A stretch of 64,000 nucleotides of DNA, from positions 7,259,001-7,323,000 of the forward strand of contig NC_045148.1 in assembly GCF_008831285.2 (NCBI RefSeq). Reading direction: 5' to 3'. Source of the stretch: Nymphaea colorata. Taxonomy: Eukaryota; Streptophyta; Magnoliopsida; Nymphaeales; Nymphaeaceae. The translations under genes and the position numbers were made by a program. Shown piece after piece: positions 46,611-58,390 of the stretch. Position 1 is the first letter of the stretch, and every line of letters begins with the position of its first letter. The notes under the pieces are model-generated. The model had not been told where the DNA came from, did no database searches, and was given only the letters and a program-made list of their open reading frames with translations.

Positions 46611-49147
46611 AGAGGAGAGGCTGGTGCAAGGTCAAGTAGAAATATTCCGACAACTCTTTGCATTCGCAGACTCTATGGCACTCAAGTGTGTAGTCGAGCT
46701 TGGCATCGCAAACATAATCCACCGGAACAGCCGCCCCATGACCTTGCACCAGATAGCAGCTGTGCTGCCGGCAACCTCACCGGACATCGGCTGCCTCTTC
46801 CGCATCATGAGACTGCTGGTCAGGAAACATATATTCGTGCAGCACGATCCGCCTACTGGTGATGGAAATAACCCCCAGCCCGAGTTCGGTATAACGCCAG
46901 CCTCGAGGTGGTTGGTCAAGGATGGTGAGCACAGTCTGGCTCCTATGGTCCTCATGCAAAACCATCCTTCTGCTTTGGCTCCATGGCACTGCTTCAGCAA
47001 GTGCGTGCAAGAGGGAGGTATAGCCTTCGAGAAGGCTCATGGTGTAGATATTTGGGGATATGGAGCTGTCAACCCTGAATTTAACCAACTGTTCAACTGT
47101 GCTATGGCCTGTACGAACAAAATGATAATGAAGGCAGTGAGCATGGGTTCAGTAGGCTGGGCTCACTTGTCGATGTCGGTGGCGGCACCTGAGCAGCCAT
47201 TGCAGAGATAGTGAAGGCCTGCCCACACTTGAAAGGGATCAACCTGGATCTCCCCACGTTGTTGCTACCGCACCAGAGTACGAGGGGGTCACTCATGTGG
47301 CTGGAGACATGTTTGTGGAGATTCCCAAGGCTGATGCCGTCTTCATGAAGGTGAGTTTTTTCATGGTTTTCTTTTCTTTTTCCTTTTTTTTCATCTGTGG
47401 TTGACGACTTAGTGGTTAACATCAAGTCGAGTAGTTCGGACAAATCACTCGATAAAGCTAGTTTTTAAATATAAAACAATTTTTTTTTATTATTAAACAT
47501 ATTTTTAATAATAAAATATATATCATTATTAAAATAAAAAATAATATAAATATCGAATCGGACCCATCACACGGACTCGAGCTAGCTCAATATGTTATCG
47601 GGTCGGCTCGAGCCGGTTTTTTTGAACCCAAACTTGAGCCTGATTGAACCGGATACCTTTCCCGATGCCCAGCACTATTAGTACCAATTGGTTTCCATTT
47701 TTTTTTTCTGTTGTCTCTTTCTTGTTTATGACCCAAATTTAGAAAGATTCTTAAAATATCGTGCCAAAAGATTTGAGAATTGCTTTCTTTTTGCATGGTT
47801 AAGTGACGTATGATCAGCGTTAGTGGAGAAATATTACACTTCTTTAGACTTCTGATTTTCAAATATATGTACATGTGTAAGAATGAACTGTTTGAGTTTG
47901 ATTCTGACAACCAATCTTGGCCTCATTCGCATTAGATGCTCTCTTTATTTGCACAATTATTAATGTAGTGCAGGTGCTTATTCACCAGCCTGTGAAAATT
48001 CATGAATATTGAACCAATCTTGGCATCATTCACAATTCTCCCTATTTGCACAATTAACAATTGTAGTGCATGTGATGATTCAGTATCCTATTCTATGAGA
48101 TGAAGTTTGAACCAATCTTGACATCATTCACACTACTCTTGCTATTTAGACACTTATTAATTGTGGTTCATGTGTGATTAGGTATCCTAGGAACGTTTCA
48201 TGAAGTTTCAATCAATCTTGGCATCATTAACACTACTCTCTATTTGTACAATTATTAAATGTTTATTGAGCATCAAATAAAGGAGACCGATGAAATTTTC
48301 TGAGTTTCTTGGATTAGTTTGGATCCTAAATCACAGGGGTATGGGTACGGACATAGAGATGTGCATTCTGGCACAAGAACTTTAGAAAATGTGACACGGT
48401 ACAACAAAATATATACAAGTATATATGCAAAATATCACAAAAATTTGAAATGAAAGCAACATTTAACTAAATAAGTGATATAAATAAAATATTACATGTT
48501 AATAACTCTAAAAAACAAAATGAAAATTGAGTTTAAAAAAAACTAAATCAAGTAAAATTATGTAATTTGAACCGCTTTCTAGATAGTAGGTAACGATGCT
48601 CTTCATCATGTTTAGCTCATCCAAAATGGTATAACCAATGGTAATAATCAGAACATGATAGAAATATTACGTTATGTACTTAAGTTATTGACCTCCCGTA
48701 GCCTAAAAATGCACTAATTTCAAGTTGTTGATCTAGATCTGTATGTGTTTGCTTGCAAAATTGATTCCTCATAAGGTACCATTATGGGAAGTTGAATACC
48801 CAAAATCATATATCACCAGTAGTACTCATCATTTTTTCCCTTCTAATTTCTGTGTGATGTAGTGGATATTGCATGATTGGAGTGACGAGCACTGCATAAA
48901 GATATTGAAGCAATGTAGGAAAGCAATTCCACATGACGATGGGAAGGTCATAATAGTGGACGCTGTGCTGAAGTCCAATGTCAAAGAAGATGCATGGGAA
49001 GATACTAAAATGGTGTTCGATGTGATAATGATTGCATACACTTCGGGAGGGAAGGAGAGGACTGGAGTGGAGGAAGCTGCTCAAGGATGGAGTATTCAAC
49101 CGTTTCAACATCATCTCCCTCCCTACTGTTGCATCACTAATTGAGGG
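46606..49147 (+). pseudogene. P-type O-methyltransferase pseudogene, unit 3
   Basis: Exon 1 is 46606-47350 (donor AAG|gtgagt) and exon 2 begins at 48863 (gtag|TGG). Exon 1 is 14 bp shorter than the intact 759 bp: about 13 bp are lost near 47138 (after MKAV) and 1 bp near 47255. The motif I codons also contain a Gly to stop-like change in the original frame (ggcaccTGAgc, 47190). Exon 2 keeps WILHDWSDEHCIKILKQC with the catalytic His but loses 5 bp near 49062 within GGKERT.VEW, so the C terminus is scrambled. Residues 1-178 remain colinear with the unit 2 P gene. Its leader lacks the TATA segment. It is clearly non-functional. Confidence 0.92.
47911..48270. repeat. four-unit ~100-bp intronic tandem repeat (unit 3)
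   Basis: Units start at 47911, 48014, 48112 and 48212 (spacing 103, 98, 100) with 'ccaatcttgg' or 'tcaatcttgg'. Same position and order as in the unit 1 P intron. Confidence 0.85.
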
Positions 49148-49216
49148 TTTTCTTAGAAGTGGAGTGGAGTGAACAATGTTAATGTTAGTTTTTAAGTTTG
49201 CATTAGAGGGTTTTTC

Positions 49217-49277
49217 CTTTTTTTTTGGGGGGGGGGGAGAGGGGGGCGAGGGGGGCGGTGGGGTGGGGGGGAAGGGG
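49217..49277. repeat. T-run followed by G-rich run with G-quadruplex pattern
   Basis: After a run of T, 49227-49277 is almost pure G with many tracts of three or more (broken by single A, C or T). It lies 70 bp beyond the P unit 3 pseudogene. The unit 1 equivalent (about 17075-17100) has only a T/A run. Confidence 0.9.
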
Positions 49278-49853
49278 AACACGTAAGTGCATTTCATGAG
49301 TGGCTGTCAGCATTGGATCTATATCATTGTGCTGAATAATATGTACTACTGTTGAATAATATGTACTACTGTTATAACCGTGAGAGAAACCTAACCATTG
49401 TAAGGCTTTTGCACCCAACGAGGCCTATGATGGTGGTCTTTTCACCAACATAGATCAAAAGACAGAACAATCAGGCAATGTATTCGACTTAGTTGCCTAC
49501 ATCCACAAACTGAAATTTACTCTCTTTGTCTTTATAAAAAATCAAGTTGGGAGGCTCACTTTTAGGCTGATGCTTGGCTACAATTTAAGAATGGAATCCC
49601 AGATATTATATACAGTTCAAGATACATCTTTTGTTTCCTCACTAGGTTTGCCTTCTGTAGCAGTTTCTAGCTTTTGTTTAATACTCTCAAAATGTGCATC
49701 TTTATCAAATATGGCATGTATATATTGTAGGCATAGGGTCATCATGTTTAGCTGAGATGTACTTCAATGGTGGTGCTGGGAAACTAGTCTTGTTTCCTTA
49801 ACATAACTTTGCAAGCCAAAAACTTGTGGAAGAGTATTCACCTCGGTTCAAAG

Positions 49854-50239
49854 TAGGGTTTTCATGAGCCAAGCTCGAGCCAAGCTTGTCCAGCTCTAGC
49901 TTGGTTCAAGTCTCCATAACCACAGCTCGAGCTCGAGTTGACTATCTAAAGCTTCACTTGGCTCAAGCTAACCAGCTTGAGCTTGACTCAGCTAAGGATG
50001 AGCCCAATTGTTGCTGGAGCTTAGCTGAGACGTTTAGTAAAAACTAGATTTGAACCATTTTTTACTTATACTAACCATGAGTTTAAAGGAGTTCAACTGA
50101 GTCAACCTTCTCTAGCTCTCCACTCGCTTATTTCATCAAGTTTATTTTTCAATTGAAATTGGATTCGTGAGCTCGAGTAGACCTTAGCCTAACAAGTTTG
50201 AGTTGAGCCCCAGTTGGCACGACTCCTTGAACATTCCTA
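49854..50239. mobile_element. hAT-type MITE, orthologous copy in unit 3
   Basis: Begins TAGGGTTTTCATGAGCC and ends GAACATTCCTA, flanked by gttcaaag on both sides like the unit 1 copy. The ends have a few substitutions. Confidence 0.82.
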
Positions 50240-50329
50240 GTTCAAAGTTTGTGATAAGGTAAGCAAGCTGGCCTTGACAATATGAATAATGGCTGTATGA
50301 TGCATTTTTTTTAGGGTGAGTGGTTTTTT

Positions 50330-50520
50330 CCATCGCCCTTAAAAGAGGCCACTGCCCCTTTGTGTGCACCACCCCCAAGGTTCATAGAGTTTGCTTCAGG
50401 ACATACTACAGTCTAGAGGAAGAAACCATTGGGACATGTCAGTGACCATCCCAAGATTTCAACCCAAGTCCCTTTATAAGGTGGACTGCGCTTGCCACCC
50501 AATGTGCATTTATTGGCACA
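50330..50520 (-). mobile_element. tRNA-related SINE-like segment (unit 3)
   Basis: Orthologue of 18680-18850 and 33690-33845. The minus strand has 'ggtggcaagcgcagtccacc' and 'gggttgaaatcttgggatgg', A- and B-box-like. Confidence 0.4.
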
Positions 50521-51341
50521 CTTTCTTAACTATGAATTACAAGTTTGATCGTGTAAGCGTATTGTATTAGGGAGCTCCAACTAGAAGTCTAGATACCATC
50601 GTGGAGTTGGATTAGGTAATATGTTCTCGTCATTTTTAGACAGTTTGATAGAAGTGGCCATGAGGGCTGAAAAACGTTTATTATCCAGCAGATCAGCTTT
50701 GCATAGTAAGTTAGTAACTCAATCATGTATCTTTGTTGCAATGGAAATGGAACAACTTCTTGATACCAAGGAAATAACATACGGTATTAATGCATGGGAC
50801 ATAAATCCCATGTCACAAGAATACCAAAAGTACCCTCATACATGAGCTTTCTTGCAATTGAAGAGAGATTTTAAGTTTTTTTGCAAATAGTCTAGGAAGT
50901 TGACTGATTTTAGGATTTGTACATAGATAAATGCTTAAGTAATATGGATAGCTCAATTCACTAAGGAACATGAATGGTTCCTGAGGGAGTTGTAGTAATG
51001 ACTTGGGATGACAGCTGGTAGACGGCCAGTCTCCATTTCAAGTGTCAGGGTGCCAACCTTCTATGCGGCAAAAGGGGGAGGGGGTCACTAATGCACAAGT
51101 TGAAGTGCATTAGGAGGAAGGGGGCACTCTAAAGCACTGAAAGCAGACCCTATACCCTAAGATATAACTTGGCAGCATGTAGTGGTAGAGCCAAAAACTT
51201 GGGCTCTAATTATACTTTGAACTTGAAGGGCATTCATATATAAATAATGAAGAGGACTAAGGTCCTAATATGTAAATAAAGTAATTTATGTGGAATGGTG
51301 TGGGCAATCAATCACATCAGCCCACATTTGTCTCTGTCACT

Positions 51342-51491
51342 TGGCAGCAGAGACACTTTGTGAGTGTCTTATGAATCTGCCTCAAAAATTGGAGTAGGTT
51401 CATGAAACAATAGTTCTAATATTCGATGAATCTAAACCCATCTGTGGGCTGTATATATTCATGAGACACTCACAAAGCGTCTCTGCTGTCA
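51342..51491. repeat. foldback element, unit 3
   Basis: The left arm 'ttggcagcagagacactttg' continues with 'tgagtgtcttatgaat', and the right arm is 'attcatgagacactcacaaa' then 'gcgtctctgctgtcaa'. With arms of about 36 bp and few mismatches, this is the best-preserved of the three copies. Confidence 0.75.
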
Positions 51492-51963
51492 AATGACACT
51501 GAAGAAAACAAGAGGTTGGGTGAAATTTTCGACTCTCTACAAGGCAGTGGGTCTTCCCGCTCTCCCAAAAGGCACAGGAACTAGCACTAAAGATTTCCAC
51601 TTAAACTTAATTTTATTAAATGAAGCAAAAGATAGTCAACAAATTAAAGTTCAAATTTACTCAATAGACACACCCAGTGCCCTTTCTTGATATTTTGTTA
51701 CTCTGCCACATGTTTGTAGCATTTGCACATTAGTTCTGATTTCATATGATAGTATGTCTACTTTCTATAAGCTGAAGTTGAGTTCGAGTCAGTTTTTTAT
51801 GGTTAGGTATGTCAATTTTTTATGCTTAGGTATAATTTTTGGCATGAAATTTTGGATTAACTATAGCATGCCAAAAAAAACCCGAGTTTGAACACATGAC
51901 CTGGAGATTGCTTTGCTTGAAATTTCAATCCCTCAAATGAAACTAGGAAAAAAAAGCCAGACA

Positions 51964-53093
51964 TGGAAGGAGGAGGGAAGGGGGACTGCGCCAATTTTCA
52001 AGGTTTTAAAAATAGAATAGATGATAAGTAATATGGCTTAATTACGAAGCTTATGCAAATTAATCTAATTGACATAAATATCTAGTGAATACTCTATTTC
52101 TCAGCTTCTTATTTTTCTAGTTTTTGAAAGAAATTAGCTTTTCTTTTTTTTATTTTTCATCCAAACACCAGAGAAGTGGAGGCAAGCTTTTTACTTCCAA
52201 ATTCTCTTTATTTTCATGAAATGTGATATGCTCAGACACACTCAACAAAATAAATATTATGTTTGATCACACTATTTTATTGGATAACATTCAAACGGTA
52301 GGTTGGATGAAGAGACTGCAGTGCACGCTCTTTGAGAGTGTGCTGACAATAGAATGGTTGTGTTGGAGAAAGCTTATAAATGAGTGGATTTGACTACATA
52401 ATCAGACCCAAGAGAGTCACATGGCTTGCAATAAGAACAACAAGAACTTAATGAGATTAGGAAGAAGTATAACATATTTAAAATCACCAAATTATAAATT
52501 TTGCTTGGCAGATGATGCTAGCTTCAAGTAGATAATGTATGTGCCGAATCACAGTGATAACGTGATATGACATCCCTACCTCGGTAGGGATATCAAATTA
52601 GAACATGCAACGATAAAAACCTAGGGGAATGCATGATCCATTTCAACTAGAATGTGATATCATTTTCAGCATATGAGGTCTCATTAGCTACTATAGTATT
52701 CATGGGCACTAATATTCTTCATTTAAATTAGGTTACACAGCTTAACATTGTCACAATAGCTAAGCTAACTTAAATAAAAAAGTATATTTATAATATGTAA
52801 TTTTTGCATGTATTTGATATATATAATATTTATAATCATTGCTTGGTCATTCTTAAGAGCAAAGATTCTGTTTCAAACTTATTAACAAAGATTCTTAATT
52901 GATAACAAGAAGATTGCCAAGGTCACAAACACTTTGAACTTTTATAAAACCTTTTATATTGGAACTAGCTCATTTCCTGGTATTGGTAGAAAACGAAATT
53001 GCGTGTTCAATATAACATTTCAGCATACCATCACTTACAACACTTTCAATCCAATGAATCTCTCTGGGGTGTGTGTGTATGTATAAAAATTGA

Positions 53094-53144
<51 letters not shown>

Positions 53145-53159
53145 GCAACAATAGAAAAC
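51964..53159. other. unique AT-rich spacer between units 3 and 4
   Basis: No match to any other unit and no gene is seen. It ends with a (TA)n(GA)n microsatellite (53098-53142) directly before unit 4 homology begins. Confidence 0.6.
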
Positions 53160-54327
53160 AATGTGCCTAGAGGTTGGGGAAGAGAGAAGATGAGAGACAG
53201 AAGAGAAAGCTAGAGAAAAGAAACCCCATAGAGGAAGTGGGAGAGCATACCATTATTTGTTTTGTTGGATATAATGCTCGCAAGCTAAAGATTGAATAAG
53301 GGAGAGATGCCTGCAAGAAAAGGAAGAGTATGGGTGTGGTGGCAGAAGGCAGTGGATGCAAGCATATGGTCGGCGACCAAGGTGGAGGCTGCCATACGGG
53401 AGAGGAATAGGTTTAGGGTCGAGGAAGGCTGCAATGAAGGCATTCGCCAGGTAAGGAGACAGCTATTGAATGAAATGGTGCTCGTAAGGGAAAGGATGCT
53501 GCTAAAGAGGAATAGTCTCATCTTACGTGATCATCTCCTTCCAATGATGCCATGACTACTGACCAACTTTCTGCTTATCAGCAGTGAAGGAGCTTGCTTT
53601 TGTGGTTTTGGATTTTAGTGGAAAATATATTTGATAATCAAAACTGAAAATCTCATTTGTTTCAAAGGAGGAGGATTATACGTATGACTATAGTTGAGTT
53701 GGCATAAATAAATGAAATAAAATTAATTAAACAGATCAGCCTTGCTACAATGCAATTAAAAATCACTTTATCTTTGATTAATAATGACATTGTTTATTAT
53801 TGAATTAATGACATTTCAAGATTTGACGTCTGATATTGTGCCTCCTATTCTTTCCGTGATTGAAAAGGAAGTTGGCCTAATTTCTTCATTCCTTCTCAGT
53901 ATATATCAACAATTTTTTGAATTAATGGTTTCTAAAAGTTTATGTTAAATTTCAGGAGTTGTGTACAATGTTGTGAAGGTAAACTCTCTTTTACAAGTTA
54001 ACCCTATTAGCATCCTTTTTTTTACATTATTTTGGCAAATTTTAACATATTTTTTCTAAAATATATAGTAACTTGTATGGAATTCTCAAAAGCAAAGATT
54101 CAGTTTCAAACTTATTGACAAAGAATTCTTTTGTAGAGCATTATAGCTGCTTAAATCCCCCATCGTAGTTCTAACATTCTCTTGTAGTGTGTATCATTCA
54201 GCATAACTAATAATTATCCAACACTAATAGACATTGATAACAATATCTCTTATTAACTTTGGGGCATTTATTTTTAAAGAAAACTTCAGAGTTATCGGTC
54301 TTATGGCATGCTTAGTAGTTGTAGTAT
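53160..54327. other. 3' flank of M-type OMT unit 4, no recognised gene
   Basis: Homologous to 4600-5897 and 35400-36778. A plus-strand open frame at 53292-53555 is not preserved in the sister units. Confidence 0.5.
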
Positions 54328-57300
54328 TCAATTGGGAAATGCTTCAATAAGTGAAAAAAGAGAATTGTGGAGGGGGGTGATGTTGCAATGGTTGAACCCT
54401 CCACCCTTGAGAAGCTTCCTCCATTCCGCCTCTGTCCTCTCCTTTCCCCCCAAATACACAAGCATTGTCACATCCAACACCATTTTAATGTCTTTCCATG
54501 CATCCTCATTAGCTTCACACTGCAATACAACCTCCACTAACATAACCATCCCAGTGTTCTCTGGAATTGCTTTCTTACATTGCTTCAGTATCTTTATGCA
54601 GTCCTCATCACTCCAATTATGCAATATCCACTGCATCACACAAAAATTAATTAGAAGGAAAAGAATATTAATACCATTGATATACGGTCTTCAACAATCA
54701 ATTTTGCACTATGGTACTATATCAGCATACAATATAGGTTATGACAAGCCCAAAATTGATTATATTGTACTATATCTTCAGGCCTACATAACATTCTAGC
54801 CAGAAATTTGATTTAAAGCATACAATATAGGTTATGACAATCCCAAAATTGATACAAATGGATTTTCAAGTAAAACATGACTCAAAACAGAATAGATCAT
54901 TGAACATGCACAAATTTCCATAATATACAATTGGGTCTGGAAAAAATCGATTCAAACCAATTATCACATAACATCGCATGCTCATAAAACAAAAACATGC
55001 ATACAAACAAATGCAATATCAGATTCATAAATGGATGCAACACATAATATGATCCAAAATCATAGATCCAAGTGCATTTACCATAGCAAGAATAAACTGG
55101 ATCTATTGTATATATGAATAAAAACTTGAGTACCAAACATGCAATTTCAACTATTTAGATACCAAATGAAATCTAATCCACAAATACCATCCAATGCACA
55201 ATATGGATACAAACACTAACCAAGTAGCCATACAAGGTTTGAATGGCCAAATATGCATAATATTAGATGCAAAGTTAGGATCCAACACCCAATGAGATCT
55301 CATAAACAATAAGAATAATAACAACAACAATACTAACATATTCCAAAAGCAAAATTATAAAAGTTCCACAAAAATATCCTTGCATATTCATGGATCGCAT
55401 TTAACAATCATCATATTAACTTAAGTAAACCATGGTGATCAATTCAGATCTGGTTGGATTAAAATTTTACCAAAAAAAGAAACAGTGGAATCCTTTCGAG
55501 CATGCACAGGCACCCAGGTGCCTGCATGTTGTCTCATAGAGGAGAACCCTCCCTTTGGCAGCACAGGGAGGTGGACCTTCATGTAGACATACAACCATTT
55601 AAGGTGTCTGCATCTTGTCGCAAAATGTTTTAAGAATCCACCTAAACTAATAATGTTTTTTAATGTTTGCTTAGAGAAAACTGTTTCAACATAAATTTTC
55701 CAAGGCCATACCCAATTGCTTACAAGGTTCTACCTTATTTAAGTCATTCAAGGCCTGTGGACTTATAGCAGATCCTTCAACTTAGTGTTGTACTTGCCAT
55801 CATTTGCAGCCTAGAGGAGTAACCCAAGAGTATGTTAATAATCATAGGATTCAAACCTTGGATCTTTGAGTGTGAGCCACCTAGCTGCTCGGTTGCCTTA
55901 CCCCCTTTGAGCCTCTGCCTAAATTAACTTGTTCTACCTAAGAAGAGAAAAGGAAAGAAGAAGAAAAGAAAAACGAAGTGGGGAAACAATCATGTGGTGC
56001 ATATAATAGTTGTCTATTGGGGTGATCCTTTATGAATCGTTTAGAGCACACGGTTGTGCATGCAACAAATGTATAAGGAAGGAAAAATTTAGAAAGCGGA
56101 TTAGAGTATTTTAGAAATTCTTTAGAAATAAATATATATTTTAAAGTTTCAACTTTTTCATAAGCCCGACCTTCTAAAAATTTTCCTTTTCAACTTTAAT
56201 CGGGGTATATTTTGGTCATTACACACCTTTATGCACAATTTGTGCATAGGGGTGTGCACATAACCAGTTTTGAAAAAAAAAAAGACAGGTTTTTGGTGTA
56301 ATTTTGTATGCGGCAAACTAAACTTTAGTTTGTTAAATAAGGAAAAAAGGAGCATTTGGAAAATGGAACAATGTGGTCCATAGAAGTAACTGTCGTTCGG
56401 CATAATCTCCTTAAATCAGATTTTGTTGTTTATGTGTGGGATTATTCGTGAGCTGCTGTGGTTGGTTTTCTGTTCTTTCAATGACTTGATGGCAATCTGT
56501 GCTGTTTTTCCCACATAAAAGATCGGCTTTAGGACAGAGCCAATGCGTCGTAAAATGCAGTAAAACCCTCAAATCGTATGCTACCCTTTTATTTAAAGAC
56601 ATGTTCAGCACAAAAGTTCGGATATTTTTGTGTGATATTCATCCAAATCTCAATGCTCACTAGACCTAAGTTAATGGCAGGGATTGGCAAGAAAAATCAA
56701 GTGTTGGGCATGGAGTTAAACTGCCAAGTGTTGAAGTACTATAAAGACTCACTTTCATGAAGACTGCATCAGCCTTGGGAATCTCCTCAAACATGTCACC
56801 ACCCACATGAGTGACCCCCTGGTACCTTGGTGCAGTAGCCACAACATGGGGAAGGTCCAGGTTGATACCTTTCACGTGTGGGTAGGACTTCACTATCTCT
56901 GCAATGGCTTTTCCGGTGCCACCACCGACATCGACAAGCGAGCCAAACCTACTGAACCCGTGGTCATACTCTGCCATGACTGCCTTCATTATGATTTTGC
57001 AGGTACAAACCATAGCTGAATTAAATAGCTGGTTAAATTCAGGGTTTGCAGCTCCATATCCCCAGAGATCTACACCAAGAACCTTCTCGAAGGCTACACC
57101 TCCCTCTTTCACACTCCTGCTTAAACAGTGCCATACAGGCAAAGTAGAAGGATAGTTTTGCATGAGCACCATCGGAGCCAGGCTGAGCTCACCATCCCTG
57201 ACCAGCCACCTAGAGGCTGACGTTAGACCGAACTCGGGCTGGGGGTTACTGTTGGCACCATTTTCACCACCAATCGGTCGATCGCGCCGCACAAACACAT

Positions 57301-57529
57301 GTTTCCTCACTAACAGCCTCATGATGCGGAAGAGGGAGCTGATATCCGGCGAGGGTGCCGGCAGCTCAGCTGCAATCTGGTGTAGGGTCATGGGCCGGCC
57401 ATTCCGGTGGATTATGTCTGCGATGCCGAGCTCGACTGCACATTTGAGCAACATCGAGTCGGCAAATGCAAAGAGTTGTTGGAATATCTCGATCTGACCT
57501 TGCACCAGCCTCTCCTCTTCCATCTCCAT
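54328..57529 (-). CDS. M-type class II plant O-methyltransferase, unit 4, intact
   Basis: Exon 1 is 57529-56753 (AAA|gtgagt) and exon 2 is 54630-54328 (gcag|TGG, 100 codons plus stop). The product is 359 aa from the first ATG or 357 aa from the second (57523), which aligns with the P-type start. The N-terminal dimerisation domain is followed by LVDVGGGTG (SAM motif I), [25 protein letters not shown], the catalytic histidine in WILHNWSDEDC and GGKERTEAEW. The loop after RKHVFV is four residues longer than in the P-type proteins. The residue after the catalytic His is Asn where the family has Asp (LHDW). This is the only intact M-type gene in the window. The predicted role is cytosolic SAM-dependent O-methylation of an unknown small metabolite. 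Confidence 0.93.
54631..56752 (-). other. intron of M-type OMT unit 4
   Basis: This 2122-bp GT-AG intron, phase 0, lies at the same position as in the P-type genes. It includes a SINE-like segment (55700-55910) and is the compact version of the enlarged unit 3 intron. Confidence 0.85.
55700..55910 (-). mobile_element. tRNA-related SINE-like segment (M unit 4 intron)
   Basis: The minus strand has 'gagcagctaggtggctcaca' and 'aaggtttgaatcctatg', A- and B-box-like, as at 24240-24440. Confidence 0.45.
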
Positions 57530-57578
57530 CTATCTCTTTTCCCCCTCCAATCTCGCACTTGTGAGAAACGGTTGTGGG

Positions 57579-57590
57579 CAGGTTATAATA
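57579..57590 (-). promoter_or_regulatory. probable TATA box of M-type OMT unit 4
   Basis: The minus strand reads GGTATTATAACC about 50-60 bp before the ATG. The same 'ttataatacc' (plus strand) is kept at about 11375 and 26079, but it is mutated to 'ttgtaatacc' at 44849 in the dead unit 3 gene. Confidence 0.45.
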
Positions 57591-57603
57591 CCACATGACA
57601 AGA

Positions 57604-58390
57604 GGTTGCCCTGTCTCACTCCCTCTCTTTCCGAATGGTGCGACCAAGATCGACTTGCGTGCCCCATGACTGAATTTGGCCGATTGAACAATTTAGCTGA
57701 AAGCAACAGTGAATTGACATAAAATATTTACAATCTATGTAAAAAATGGAAAAATATTCAAATTAACTAACAAATAAAAAATGCTTAGGGTGCGTTTGGA
57801 TACACCTTGAAAACGATGTTTCGGAACCAAAATGATGTTTTGCTTCTCAAACGTGGTTTTGAGGGACAACCTCAAAACTGGGTTTCTGAAAACCCAGTTT
57901 TTTCAAAATAGTGTTTTCTTTCATGTTTTTAATAACCTGTTTGGGGTTTTTTTTTTCAAACAAAAGAACGTTTTGGAAAAAAGGCACTGTTCATCTTGCT
58001 TTGGTTATTATTATAAATATTTCAACAACCCTGGTCGTAAATAATGCTATGAGCATTCTCATGGTATCAAGATTGTCAAATTAATATATATATGTGATTT
58101 TTTTTTTAACCCATTGAATACTTTAGATGGTTTTTGTATGTGCCTCACATCATTAACTTTTACTAAACTTCTATTGTTGTTCTCCTCAAAAGCAGGTAAT
58201 CATTTTTCCACAATTGTTAATTGTTGGTCGTTCGTGTTCAATTTTTTCTTTTAAAAAACTGTGGCACTCTTGCAATTCTTATCCAGACTCATGCTTGTTC
58301 GTTTTGTACTTCTTGAATTACCTACCCACAATTAAAAATCCACTTTTGAACATAAAAAATTGCTTTTATTAAATACTAAGATTAAAACAA
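57604..58390. other. divergent intergenic region of unit 4, part shared with other units
   Basis: Holds a MITE-like start 'agggtgcgtttggatacacc' at 57787 and matches unit 1 up to about 12400 ('gtaatca.ttttccacaatt'). The match stops near 58390. Confidence 0.5.

Larger units (their letters stand above)
49278..51963. other. 3' flank of P-type pseudogene unit 3, no recognised gene
   Basis: Homologous to 17100-20528, with the hAT MITE, SINE-like segment and foldback listed separately. An ~12-kb-scale gene is not present, and the short open frames are not conserved. Confidence 0.55.
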
